The translations under genes were made by a program, and so were the position numbers. Source: Acropora yongei (lineage: Eukaryota > Cnidaria > Anthozoa > Scleractinia > Acroporidae). Taken from it: a stretch of 17,500 bases of DNA. This document shows positions 1 through 9,113 of this stretch, piece by piece (position 1 is the first letter of the stretch; each line of letters begins with the position of its first letter). The stretch lies in the NCBI GenBank assembly GCA_014634225.1, contig BLFN01000732.1, positions 3,565,342 to 3,582,841 on the forward strand, in the 5' to 3' direction. The notes below the pieces were generated by a model that saw nothing but the letters and a program-made list of their open reading frames with translations, was not told the DNA's origin and made no database searches.

Positions 1-530
1 TGTCTCAATGTCTTCTTGTTTGCTAGTGTCAATGGTTGCCAAAGCTAATCTATGGCAGATGCAGTGTCAGGTTAGAATCATGGGAAATTCTCTTTGGAGA
101 AGTCTGTCCAAGCCATTCTGTTCACCAGTCATAACTGATTCACCATCGGTACAGACCGAAGCAAACTTTCTGGTGTCCAGAGATTTGTCTGCCAGCTCTC
201 GAAGGAAAGCTGCCTTTATAGTTGGAGCTTTAGCACTTGAACTTTTGCCACTTAACAGGTTAGTTGTGAAGAGAAATTTTGTATGTTTGGTTGCTTTATT
301 GTTAAGATACTGGATGAAACAGATCATCTGCTCTTGCATGGCGATATCTGTGAGGTCATCCAAGAGCAGTCCAAAACATCTGGCTGTCTGAGCTTCTGAC
401 AAAAAGGACTTGCAAATGGCATCTCCTAACGCCAGGATCATTTCCTTCTGAACTCGTTGACTCCTGTATTGGAAATACTTAATTTCATTACTCCCTTGCA
501 ATGCTACAAGTTCTTTAAGATGGGCTGCTC
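1..530 (-). pseudogene. hAT-type transposase fragment (ZNF862/DUF4371-like), cut by window edge
   Basis: The minus-strand frame from about 530 down to 67 reads as the central RNase-H-fold part of a domesticated-like hAT transposase. It has a 'LLLDDLTDIAMQEQMI' block resembling the first acidic block of the family, then 'TDGESVMTGEQNG', the typical glycine-rich motif. A TGA at about 67-69 interrupts the frame. The same frame then continues toward position 1 with 'HCICHRLALA', the conserved HCxxHRLALA block, so the protein runs off the left edge. The C-terminal dimerisation domain would lie outside the window. The N-terminal zinc finger is not present: homology stops near 530, where a GC-rich palindromic segment begins. 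The protein would bind and move DNA in the nucleus, but this copy is broken. Family call is confident; autonomy is ruled out in this window. Confidence 0.75.
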
Positions 531-632
531 AGGGCTCGACTTTAGAAAAATAACCTAGGGGCCAGCTGGCTCCTAAGTTTTTAGATATGGTCGCCAAAAA
601 TTTTCGGCCCTTTGGGCCAAAAATTTTTTCTT
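530..632. repeat. GC-rich palindromic segment at the edge of the hAT relic
   Basis: The segment opens with CAGGGCTCGACTTT, which resembles a hAT-type element end, and holds several short palindromes. One is GGCCCTTTGGGCC at 606-618. Its arms extend imperfectly into flanking A/T tracts, with one CG/TG mismatch. GCCAAAAATTTT occurs twice (593-604 and 616-627). It looks like a small insertion or an element terminus next to the transposase fragment. I found no matching second end in the window, so the class is inferred only. Confidence 0.35.
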
Positions 633-1158
633 GAAAATTTCCACAGTAAGAGCATTATTTCATCAAGAAAGATGATACAAACTACAACATATTTATTTGG
701 AGAAACAACTTTTTACGGCCTCAATACTTATGCTGAGCTTAAGTTCCTGTGCTTTGTTCTCTTATTAGAATTAATACAATAAATTTTAAACTTCATGAAT
801 GTCATTTCAGGTAGCTGGGTAAGTTCTACAAAACTGTGTCTTCACAAATGACTGCATTGTAAACAAATAGCATATTATTAACAAAGATTGTCTCAACATT
901 ATTTTAAGTGAATTCCAAAATTTTGGTACGTGAAACAACTAAATGAACCATATGTAATGTAATGTATACATAAGAACGAGAAAAGGCAAAGGCACCCTAT
1001 AACTTGCTAAAACTACATATTGCGTTCAATTGTGAAAATCGAGTGAAAACATAACGCTACCTCATGCAAGAATGCAAATTTTTAGCAAAGTATCCTAATT
1101 TTTTGTTTCAACCATATTTGATTTTAAAACTATTTCATGAGGCACATTAGCTTCATTA
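633..1158. other. AT-rich stretch, no feature seen
   Basis: About 525 bp with no reading frame of note on either strand and no recognisable repeat. It separates the two hAT relics. Confidence 0.6.
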
Positions 1159-1470
1159 TCACTTACAAATATTGTCATTAGTGTTGTAAATGGTCCTTGA
1201 AGAAAGGTCTTCTTGGCCTCTGTACAGTCGAAAACCACAGCTCAGCTGCTTGTGATGGCACAAACTCAGCGATGGGAGGACCCTCCGAAGATATGCGAAT
1301 AGGTGTTCTGTGGTTTCTGTTTCCAAGCAGGAACGCTTTGCACTTTTGATCCAGTTTTGAGTGGAAAATACCCTCTCACTTTGTGCACTTGAGATTGGCA
1401 GCACAAGAAGAAGCTCTACCAGATATAAGACGTTCTCATAGTCGAAATTGTATGGTTATTTTGTCAACAT
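1159..1470 (-). pseudogene. hAT transposase C-terminal dimerisation domain (relic)
   Basis: Reading the minus strand from about 1470, the frame gives 'YENVLYLVELLLVLP' followed by 'ISSAQSERVFSTQNWIKSA' and an arginine-leucine helix. This is the pattern of the hAT C-terminal dimerisation domain (S-A-x-x-E-R-x-F-S ... I-K ... R ... L). A stop codon lies shortly upstream of the YENV segment. The frame ends at 1159 with about 35 residues that look unrelated. It lies downstream, on the same strand, of the 'FGSNRANVITGKNNGVAK' fragment (2130-2400). The two most simply form one degraded gene, with this as its 3' end. Confidence 0.7.
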
Positions 1471-2129
1471 CGCTGTCCACAACCTGCTGTAGGCCATATC
1501 TTGAAACTGTGTTCTAACCATCACCTTGAGTGATACCCATTCTCTTGGCACAGCTTCAACCCTGCATCCTCCACTCTCTAGAACAGGCCTAAGCCATGTG
1601 ACTAAGTGTGCAACTTCATCCAACCTTTAATAAGCAGGTTTCCGAGTTCATTGACGTGTGTCAACCGCATGCCGCAATTCCCAAGATGTGCGTGTGTGTG
1701 AAGCTATAATTTTAATCTGTAACCGGTGGGAATTGGAAGAGTTCAAAACGACATGCAAGCTTTTATGCAATCGTTTTTTTGAAGCCTTTAGCCTCTTCCT
1801 TGTATTTTCTGCACAAACCAAACCAAACAAAACATTACATTTGAACGTAAGTCGTAGCGAAGAAAAAAAAAATTTGAACACTGAAATACACCTTCCTTTT
1901 CACTTCCTTATTGGTTTGATCATTATTCTTTTTTGCTGTTTTAGCAGTTTATTTACTGAAAAATCTTCTGAAATTCTGTAAGACTCTGTGACCCTAGTGC
2001 TGAGTCTAAATTGCGATAGGAATTTAAGGTCTCCTTAAATTTTGACAAATCAGGGATTCTATTGGCTGCCTGAGCTATACAGCGAATAGATACCGGATAG
2101 GGACTGTCATCATTCATTCATTCATTCGT
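1471..2129 (-). pseudogene. Degraded middle of the second hAT relic
   Basis: This stretch joins the two recognisable parts of the second hAT copy. Just below 2130 the minus strand reads 'SPYPVSIRCIAQAAN', which aligns in place with the HCxxHR block of the family but has lost the second histidine, and then about 35 open residues. Stops and frame changes follow. Between about 1480 and 1960 I see no convincing transposase homology, so part of it may be unrelated insertion. Open frames of 77 and 107 codons here match nothing I recognise. Confidence 0.4.
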
Positions 2130-2134
2130 TCATT
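2111..2134. repeat. (CATT)n microsatellite
   Basis: Six tandem copies of a CATT tetranucleotide with one variant unit (CGTT). It lies inside the decayed second hAT copy and adds to its frame breaks. Confidence 0.8.
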
Positions 2135-2399
2135 TTGCGACTCCATTGTTTTTACCAGTTATGACATTTGCTCTGTTGCTGCCAAATCCTGTCATTCTAT
2201 TCTTGTCAAAGTTTCTTGTTTCCATCAGCAAGTTAACAGCAGTAGTAATTTTGGCCTTGCCATCCCAAACATTGATGTTTTTCCAAAAAAATGAAACTCT
2301 GGTTTGACAGAGTTGATGTTTTTGGAAGTTTTTACAGCTGCTGATCCAAATGGACTTGCCTTCAGTTTGCAACAAAAATGACCACACATTTTGCCCCAT
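2130..2399 (-). pseudogene. hAT-type transposase central domain, second copy
   Basis: The C-terminal half of this 89-codon minus-strand frame reads 'VWDGKAKITTAVNLLME' and then 'MTGFGSNRANVITGKNNGV'. It is the same conserved region as in the 1-530 fragment (G-x-G-S-D-G-A-x-V-M-T-G-x-x-x-G-V in the family). The aspartate after FGS is asparagine here, and the expected GA is RA. The first about 35 residues match nothing clear and may be a frameshifted part. The gene continues below 2130 through a stop, then on to the dimerisation domain. Divergence from the left-edge fragment shows this is a separate copy or subfamily. Confidence 0.65.
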
Positions 2400-2937
2400 T
2401 TATAAAGCACAACCATTTATGGTCGGGCAACCAACTTCTCTGAAATGACCGCAAGTTTGTAGTACTTCTATCACTTCCTTTCTTTTCATTTGTTCTTCAT
2501 TGGTTGAACTAATTTCTGTATCATTTTCCAAAACCCTTGCCTCTGAGAGGCTTCCACCAGAGGTGAAAAAAAATCTTTAGTTTTCAAACAGGCTTTCATG
2601 TTGGTTCCGAAATCTCTTGAAAGAAATCCCCGGACTATGTGCTTTGCTGCTCCACGCCTGGCTGAGCATATGAAGCGTTCACTATACTGAAATGAAAGCA
2701 TGACAACATGCTCACAGGAAAATGTAGTGGAAAATTTAATAATTTGGCTGCATTTTTCAACCTTTTGCAGGCTTTGTTGCTCACAATTAAATTTTTTGTT
2801 CTGCTTCTTGACAATTCAGTGTACTGGTTGGCTAAGGAGGACATAGTGTCTTTAGGACAAAATGACTCCTGAATAGTTTTCTGGTGGGACATTTTAAATT
2901 TGTTGCAGAATTGGTGCAATGGTGTGGGATTGTTCAA
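2400..2937 (-). pseudogene. Possible N-terminal part of the second hAT relic (unassigned)
   Basis: Two overlapping minus-strand frames (2635-2937 and 2486-2701; 100 and 71 codons) lie directly upstream of the hAT central domain, where the N-terminal DNA-binding region would be expected. I cannot see a BED or TTF-type zinc finger in either; cysteines and histidines do not fall in a convincing pattern. The assignment rests on position only. It may instead be flanking DNA. Confidence 0.25.
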
Positions 2938-3178
2938 ACCCTGATGTTGTTTTCAAACATACTCTGTATTGACGCTTCAATATGTCATTACTCACCTATG
3001 TATGGTATTAAAAACAGCTTTTTTAAAATGGGAATCACCGTTGTTATGTGCCAGTGAACGTGCCAAGGGGACAAAATACCAAGTGCAATTGGGCACACCC
3101 AACAAAGTGAGCGGCCGGAATAGGTTGTAGACTCTTGTGGTATATGTCTCACCCAAAAAAACAACCAGAGCCAGTGTA

Positions 3179-3398
3179 ATCAAACAGCCATGGAAACTGA
3201 GTGAAATCGAACAGCTCATCAAGCTGAGCGAAATCAAACAGCGCATAAGGCTGTGTACAATCAAACAGCTCGTAAGGCTGAGTACAATCAAACAGCTCAT
3301 AAGGCTGAGTACAATCAAACAGCTCATAAAGCTGAGCGAAATCAAACAGCTCATAAAGCTGAGTGAAATCAAACAGCGCATGAAACTGAGTAAAACAA
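3179..3398. repeat. 27-bp minisatellite, seven full units plus partial ends
   Basis: Seven consecutive 27-bp units start at 3194, 3221, 3248, 3275, 3302, 3329 and 3356. In-phase partial units lie at 3179-3193 and 3383-3398. Units 4 and 5 are identical. Differences cluster at two places, GTGAAATC/GTACAATC and CTCATA/GCGCAT. Because 27 is a multiple of three, the array is open on both strands: plus-strand nonapeptides such as KLSEIKQLI (frame 3137-3436) and minus-strand hydrophobic nonapeptides such as LMSCLIVLS (frame 2992-3381). Neither frame has a recognisable domain outside the array. I regard it as a tandem repeat, not a proven gene. Confidence 0.9.
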
Positions 3399-3493
3399 AT
3401 GTTTATTGTAACAGCTCAAGATCAAAGGCTCTGTAAAATATATCACAACAGATATAATGGCACAAAATAACTGAATTATAGGCGAAAACGCAA

Positions 3494-4050
3494 TCAACTC
3501 CTCAATTTTGGAGTACAATGTAAAAGGCATAATGAACGAAGAACTGCCCCTCGGAGATTCTTATATAATTTGTATTGACCCAGTCCATTCAAGTGGATGC
3601 CATTGGGGGCATAAAAATTAGCCGGTGCCTTCCAAAAACCCCTTTGACCCCAAAAAATGCCTTATGGAAGAGGTTCTAATGCAACCCGAAGGTACCATGT
3701 TAACAAGCTGACTTTAGAATTTAAAACTGCTGCATTGTCGTGACGAAGAGTCTGGCACACGCACACCAATTTTAGCCCGTATGACGTATGTAACAAACGG
3801 ACGAAGTCCTCGATGATCGAGCGAACATGCAATGGTGAAAAGGTAACTAAATCATTACTGCCAAGCTGGAGGATGACGATGTCAATGGATTGTTTGTTTC
3901 CAGCGTAGAACAGTCGATAACACGCATAAATTTACAGAACTATATAGTTTGTCAAAAAGGGCGACCCCTAATTTAACGAAAATTACAGCTGACGGTAATA
4001 CTGTTTTACAAAACGATGCCCAGCCTTCCTATCCGAGGCAAGACGGGTTT
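3494..4050 (-). pseudogene. SGNH-hydrolase-like ORF, broken
   Basis: Conserved blocks of the SGNH/GDSL fold appear in order on the minus strand. Block I is 'AGHRFVK' near 4003-4023. Block III is 'IVILQLGSNDLV' with GSND at 3851-3862. Block V is 'NGIHLNGLGQYKLYKNLRG' at about 3545-3604. The frame ends at a TGA at 3494-3496. A TAA at 3662-3664 splits blocks III and V, and stops and a frameshift separate blocks I and III. The block I serine is replaced (GHR) and the block V aspartate is asparagine; the histidine is kept. Such ORFs are known as accessory genes in some retroelements (tyrosine-recombinase and LINE types) of invertebrates. No recombinase is visible next to it. Family call is good; the parent element is unknown. 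Confidence 0.7.
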
Positions 4051-4055
4051 CAATG

Positions 4056-5005
4056 ATACTTATATTCTTTATTATAACTGGTCATTGTGAAAAAAAATCA
4101 TGTTTCGACAGTGCCTCGTTTCCATGTTTGTTTAGTCACGTGACCATGCTGAGGAACCGGGTGGTGTACAGTATTTTTAAAGTAACTGAGATACACAACC
4201 TGCACTAGTTTGGAGCAATTTTAGTTAAGCAGTGTAAAGTTGTAGAGATCTTCGTTCCAGAGCCTCGTTTTCATGTTGGAGAGTTAAGTCATATTTTAAA
4301 ATCCCAATTAAACAGCTCGGTGCAGGTTTCAAAAGTGCCACCAAAATTTTTTATGTCATTTGAGGTCCTCTTAACACAATGAGATAAGTTGCTTGCTTGC
4401 AGGGTTAAATTCCCATGGTACTTAAATATATGACATTTGCTCCCAGACTAGTCCCAAAGTACACATGTCTCACAGGTTTTGTATCTTACTGGTGGATGAC
4501 TTGACTTGTCTAACACACAAATAGAGTGTAAGACTTGTGACATGACGTACTCAGTACATCGTGCAGGCACTGAAGGGGTTAAGAAACAGCCCACATCTTG
4601 TTACTTGAAAGTTAACATGACTTCATTTGTACTTTGCATGCTGTGATATTCTTCATTTTTGCAGCCATGGTTAATTGCCTTACTGTTGACTTTATACAGA
4701 TGTAAATAACAAATACTTGTTATTTGTGGCTGAAAATGTTGTGCTTTATTGCTGCAATAGACAGCATGGCTTACAGAGGCTCCAATTCTTCCAGCTCTAT
4801 GCCTAAAAGATCCTGGGCCCTTTCCTTGATCTCTTGTGTCCTCTGCCATTTCCTTGATCTCTTGTGTCCTGTGCCACTACTTAAATATCCTCATCCAACA
4901 GGACGATTTTGGTATCCCTACACTTCTGCAACAATACTTGGATAATCAAATCTGACTTTTGTTTTTAAATAAACTTATCAGTGTCACAATGTTTCACAAT
5001 TATTA
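4056..5005. other. Non-coding stretch, only a 28-bp duplication seen
   Basis: No supported gene. One minus-strand frame (4601-4849, 82 codons) matches nothing and overlaps the duplication. A perfect GTCACGTGAC palindrome lies at 4135-4144, unremarkable in isolation. Two diverged copies of a CCTCGTTTYCATG-like word lie near 4113 and 4261. Confidence 0.5.
4822..4877. repeat. 28-bp direct tandem duplication
   Basis: Two adjacent 28-bp copies (4822-4849 and 4850-4877), beginning TTCCTTGATCTCTTGTG, differ at two positions (CTCTGCCAT versus CTGTGCCAC). It is a recent local duplication with no coding link. Confidence 0.85.
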
Positions 5006-5275
5006 TCAAAACAAGAAATTTGTCCGTTTCTTCTGTTGAAAGCAGATGGTAGTGGTTGGGAGGTTGTACTTTACAAAGCTGAGGTCATCTTCAGGAGTCA
5101 GAATGTTTTGGAGGTTTGAGTCAATTTTTGTCTGGGTTTTCTTTGAGCTTTTCAGCAGAAAATCAGTATTTCTAACTTTTTCATAGGACACTTTACTGAC
5201 ATTACTTGGGAGGAGCCATGAATGTTTCACTTGTGTGCTAGCTCTCTCCATTGATATGTGTTGAGCATTAGACAA
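5006..5275 (-). other. Unidentified 89-codon open frame
   Basis: A lysine- and serine-rich minus-strand frame with no domain, signal peptide or repeat that I recognise. It has no clear splice sites or neighbours. Its length is within chance for this composition. Listed only to describe the stretch between 4877 and the TRIM-like element. Confidence 0.12.
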
Positions 5276-5507
5276 AATATGGTGGTGGCAATATGTGAGT
5301 ATGATTCAGCAACATGAGCTTTTCAGCCTGAACGGTGAGCAATTATGATTGATTGATTCATTCACTGAGTGATGAACATAAGCAGCAACAGGAAGCTTTC
5401 TTGAAATTATCTTTTCTCTTACTGAGGCCACAAAACCTGACACAACTTGATTATATGCTTCTGGATTCGTGTAACTCTTGATCTGGTTGTTCGTGTACAG
5501 AACTAGA

Positions 5508-5605
5508 TGCAGTGTTATTTAATTTTAAAACAACAATTGACATGTTTCTATTCTCTGTTGATTCCTATTATGCATGTTCTACACAGTCCATAGTTCACAT
5601 TAACA
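5508..5605 (-). repeat. 3' terminal repeat of the TRIM-like element
   Basis: 98-bp repeat from TGTTAATG (5605) to CTGCA (5508) on the minus strand. Compared with its partner it has about 23 extra bases near its start and lacks about 20-27 bases near its end. The pair is therefore old or has undergone indels. Confidence 0.55.
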
Positions 5606-5983
5606 CATCATCTCCCCTTTCTAGGGTCGCTAAGAACATAAAGTTCTCATCTCTGACGTAAAACAAAAATAAGAAACATCGACTAGATCTTGTCTGAGAA
5701 TTAAAACGAACATGTAGCAATTCCATAATCGAGCAAGTCCTAAACTCTCTTCCAACCTAAAAGAAGGCTTGATCAATCCCTTGTCCAAGCAGCTCTAGTG
5801 GAAAAGATCTGTGTTGTAGATCTTGGTTGGATTCCTGGTTCAGCTTCTAGTGCTTGCTGTGAAGAAGTCACACCAGGAGAAACCTTATGCTCAACAGATG
5901 ACATATCTCAACAGTTTATTCACAGTGGGATGGAAGTGTGGTGAAGGTCTAAAGCTAATGTGGAGATCCCACTTCTAACACCA

Positions 5984-6077
5984 TGAAGTATTATTTAATT
6001 TTATGACACAGGATGGAGCTAAATTAACTGACAACTGACTTGTTTTTATTCTCTCTGATTATTCCTATTGAACAACA
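5984..6077 (-). repeat. 5' terminal repeat of the TRIM-like element
   Basis: 94-bp repeat from TGTTGTTCAATAGG (6077) to TACTTCA (5984) on the minus strand. It is followed directly, without spacer, by the TGG that opens the primer-site-like sequence. Confidence 0.55.
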
Positions 6078-6082
6078 TTAGA

Positions 6083-8047
6083 TAGCCAAATAAATTGGTG
6101 TATTTGATTGGTGGCAAACATCGAAGGAACTGCTTGCATAGGGTATTGAACGGTCAATACCAACAGCAGAAATCTTAAGGTGTCACAGCTTTACGTGGCT
6201 TTCTTTCTAGGGATGCTATATACTCAGAAAGCACTGGAATCTTGCTGCTTAATTTCTGTATCTGTTTTGTTTTGCTGGGTTAAACCCATGTTGAATGTAC
6301 AAATGAGCCCAAAGAACATGAAAACTGTACAGATATGGCTTGCTATTACCATGAAACTTCACACTTGGAGGGGAAAAAATATGGTGGACAACCATAGCTA
6401 GAAAGTACTTTGATGTCAGATGAAAATCGAGAAAGGCAGAGTCATTTTTTATCACCTCCTCAGCTTCACTGCAATACTGTATGGAAGAAATGACAGTATT
6501 TGCGATAAAAAAAGCTTGCCCTATAGGCCTTCTTTGACAGTTAAAAATATTGCTAAGCTACCAGTTGCTAGGAAAGCTAATTAATTTTAATGTACCAAGA
6601 GTTTCAAGTTGGAAGTTAACTGTTTGACAAGTAGATAAATACACCATTATTCTTACTTAGCTTGTTTGTGGCAGGTGTATAAATTTTTCTCACAGCACAA
6701 CAATGTCATTTGAATGATAACTAATGAAACATAAAAGAAATGTAACATTGAGAAAACAAAAGTTTAATGGATTGAAGAACGTGACCTAAAAGCAGTGTGA
6801 AGGCCACTGTGGACTTTCTCCAGTGGCTTTCTCATGGCCTCGTTTTCTTCGCTTCTTCAGTAACACCAGTACAATCTTCATCTGACTTTGAGAAACTTCA
6901 TCCTCTCTGCTATCACTCACAAAACTCATAAAATGGATGCCTCTTCTTGGCACTCTTCCTGCACACTTGTTCATGGTGTTGTTACTTGCCTTCTTCCAGC
7001 TGTAGCTTTAGCTTTGCTTTTAGCTGGTGTTATACATTGAGCTGATGCTATGATTTTAGCTCATGTTGTGGATTAGGCTGGTGTGGCTGGATTAGGTCTA
7101 GGCTTTTTTGTTTGCTGTGCTTCATGCGAAAGTGTAGAATTACTTGTAGATGGCTTTTCTTAGCAGGATTGTGAAGACGACTTGCCCAAGAACCATTTGC
7201 ATGGTGAAGTGGCTCAGGTGTCAAAGTGAGATAAATGAGTGAATGCCTTTTACACAGATGAGTACATTGTGTGAGAAGTTGTTCTGCATTTTTTCTCTTA
7301 GTCACAATATCATCCCACGGGTTGAATATTCCAGAGTGATTTTCTCCTTACTTTGCTTGCTAAATCCTTAGTTTTTTTTTAAGTGATTTGAAGTGGATCT
7401 TTAGTGCACCCTAACCCCACCCTTATTCATGAAGAAGACTGATCAAGATACCAGCAGTGCGGTGGAGTCACCCTTCAGTTAATTGGTTCTTCCATGTGCT
7501 GATCCAGGACACTGAGATGTACTGGTAGTTTGAAAACTTTTTGAGGATGCTAGTGGTTGCTTGCTGGGAAGGAAAAAAAGTTGAAATTTAGTTGCTCAGT
7601 AGGCCAGTACATTCCAGTTTTCAGTTGCCCTCACTAAAATATTATTTGCCCAATAGGTGGGCAATGTTTATTCTAGATAAGAGTCCAGCTATTTCCTTGA
7701 ATGTCCTACGTACTTTAACAGTTCTACAAGCAGATTGATGAAGCAGAACAAAATGCAAAGTAGTCCCAGTCCTCGACAAATGAGATGCAAGGAATCCATC
7801 CCACAATGACCAATAATATGCTTTTTGCATGCGTTAATTCTTGGAAATAAAAGAGAATACAGCCAAAAAAATATATAGAAACTTATTTTCTTAATATTGT
7901 TGAGTCACATGCAAAAAATCAGCCACTTTGGGCACAAAAAAAAACCGAAATGTTTTTGCCGGGAGCCCTTCAATTGTCTATCTCCCACCACGTCTTCAGT
8001 GTTCCCTGTGTAAAAAGCAGGGGAAGTGAATACTAATGGCACACTAG
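6083..8047. other. Featureless stretch of about 2 kb
   Basis: I see no supported gene, paired repeat or RNA. Open frames of 62-85 codons occur on the minus strand (6249-6455, 6786-6974, 7048-7305, 7642-7830) and on the plus strand (6180-6401). None shows a domain, a consistent extension across stops, or splice context. The frame at 6786-6974 has a basic KKRRKRGHEK run, which is weak evidence on its own. The 3' LTR of the outer gypsy element should lie near 7400-8047, but I could not find a direct-repeat partner for it. Confidence 0.5.
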
Positions 8048-8183
8048 TCAATTAGCTTTTGTAGGTCCTTGGTCTTTCAGCCCTTTGCTGTTTTGATCCT
8101 GAAGTTCAGCATCAGTCTGTGGCTGGAATGTGGAGGTGGAGTTCTCAGTGATATAATTGGTTGTTGGGAGGGGGGGGGGGTTG
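8048..8183 (-). pseudogene. Outer Ty3/gypsy pol, extreme C-terminus
   Basis: Minus-strand frame entered from the LTR of the nested Mag-type element and ending at a TGA at 8048. It opens with a proline run (coded by the C-run opposite the G-tract at 8170-8180) and ends with 'ELQDQNSKGLKDQGPTKAN'. Proline-rich then polar tails of this kind close the polyprotein of the gypsy lineage whose integrase lies at 11934-12550. It continues the coding direction of that fragment, which places the Mag-type element inside one older gene. No enzymatic residues are here. Confidence 0.5.
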
Positions 8184-8397
8184 TGTTGTGTATTAGGGTT
8201 CGAAATACTTATATAGAGTACACAGTGAGTCAGGCCAAGTGAATTACACAACTGCTCTCTTTACAACTGAATCAAGTATCTATATGTACAATGATATCTT
8301 CACAATAATCACATAACTGCTGTTTAGGGTGTGCTAACCAATAACTATAGGTTACTTGACAGCTAAGACATAGCTTATAATAGGAATAAACACTACA
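8184..8397 (-). repeat. 3' LTR of the Mag-type element
   Basis: 214 bp, TGTAGTGTTTATTCC to CACAACA on the minus strand, with TG...CA ends. It is collinear with 11722-11933, with scattered substitutions and two single-base indels. It abuts an 11-base G-run (8170-8180) belonging to the outer element. Confidence 0.9.
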
Positions 8398-8408
8398 TTC
8401 CCCCTCAC
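8398..8408 (-). promoter_or_regulatory. Polypurine tract of the Mag-type element
   Basis: GTGAGGGGGAA on the minus strand lies directly before the first base of the 3' LTR, the place where plus-strand DNA synthesis is primed in LTR retrotransposons. Assigned by position and composition. Confidence 0.75.
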
Positions 8409-8453
8409 TGATTTTAAAGGTGTATAATATAATCACTTTCATGGTTCGGATAA

Positions 8454-8567
8454 TTAGGAATCAAAACCTAGGTGCTGAGGAGCTTTACGCTGTCACGTTG
8501 GATAGCGTGGTCTGGCTTGAGGTTGCATGATTGCCGTTGCCTGCGCTGTTGTGGCGTTACCGAGTTA
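8454..8567 (-). pseudogene. C-terminal tail of Mag-type pol after first stop
   Basis: After the TAA at 8565-8567 the same frame stays readable, with 'ARPRYPT' then a TGA at 8493-8495 and 'QRKAPQHLG' before a final TAA at 8454-8456. The basic RYPT...R-x-P-Q-x-L ending is typical of Mag-type polyproteins. The two internal stops are therefore likely disabling mutations and 8454 the ancestral end. Confidence 0.5.
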
Positions 8568-9113
8568 ACTAATTGGCTCTTTTGGACTGGTTTCTACGGT
8601 TTCGGATCGTGGAGTTGCAATCGGTGGGATTTCAATGAGCTCTTTGTCAATCACAATATTTGGAAATGGAGTTACACTAACATTTTCTCCACGAATCGGA
8701 TGGAAAATCTGTGATCCATGTTTCTGATGCATCCGGTTGCTGTGGCGCTTCCAGAGTTGATCTCCGACTAGAACTTTATAAGAGACGGGACCAGTCTGCT
8801 CTGTAACAGTGCCATCGAGCCATTTCGGTTCTCCTAGGAAGTTTTGCACTAGAACTTGTTCTCCCAATGCAAATTCTCGTTCACTGCTACTCTTGTCATG
8901 TCTGCTTTTCTGGTCGCTTTGTTTGTTGAAAACCTTTCGACCTAGGTCCGGGCGAATTAAATCTAACCTCGTTCTTACTCGACGGTTAAGAAATAACTCA
9001 GCTGGTGTTTGACCTGTTGTACTATTTGGTGTCGTTCTATAACTGAACAAAAATCTAGCTAAACTTTGCTTGATTGAATTGCTTCCCTCTGCCTTTAAAA
9101 ATTGCTTGAACAT
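8565..9113 (-). pseudogene. Mag-type integrase, catalytic E region and C-terminal GPY/F-type domain
   Basis: The frame, readable from about 9175, contains 'APYHPRSNGQAE' with the third catalytic acidic residue of the D,D,E triad, and then 'FLFSYRTTPNSTTGQTPAEL'. It also has a chromatin- or DNA-binding C-terminal segment with 'GEQVLVQNF', 'KWLDGTVTEQTGPVSYKV' and 'WKRHSNRMH', the arrangement of the GPY/F domain in this clade. Integrase would join cDNA to host chromosomes. This is the longest intact stretch of the element (182 codons), ended by TAA at 8565. It is out of frame with the upstream integrase fragment because of a deletion near 9170. Confidence 0.85.

Larger units (their letters stand above)
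5508..6077 (-). mobile_element. TRIM-like miniature LTR element
   Basis: A 570-bp element read on the minus strand. Terminal direct repeats of about 94 and 98 bp flank a 378-bp interior. Both repeats begin TGTT and end CA, and share an ATAGGAAT...CAGAGA core and a terminal AAAATTAAATAAYACTKCA. Just inside the upstream repeat the interior starts TGGTGTTAGAAGTGGGATC (5983 downward), at the position and with the TGG start of a tRNA primer site. Just before the downstream repeat lies AGAAAGGGGAGATGATG, a purine-rich tract. Flanking pentamers are CTAGA (5503-5507) and TTAGA (6078-6082), a 4/5 match as expected for a target duplication. The interior has no gag or pol homology that I can see. It therefore depends on another element for movement. 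Confidence 0.6.

Noticed and set aside
3179..3398. CRISPR-like array
   Set aside because: Units are contiguous with no unique spacers and the setting is eukaryotic. It is a minisatellite.
4135..4144. GTCACGTGAC palindrome as an E-box regulatory site
   Set aside because: A single 10-bp palindrome in 17.5 kb without a promoter or gene nearby is not evidence of regulation.
7642..7830. 62-codon frame left of the outer gypsy pol end
   Set aside because: It lies where a 3' LTR might be expected, shows no domain, and has no repeat partner near 13200-13480.
8170..8180. 11-base G-run as a G-quadruplex
   Set aside because: It is a single homopolymer next to an LTR, coding for prolines on the other strand. 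Four separate G-tracts are not present, and its length may be a sequencing artefact.
8472..8714. 80-codon plus-strand frame
   Set aside because: Antisense of the Mag-type pol 3' end.
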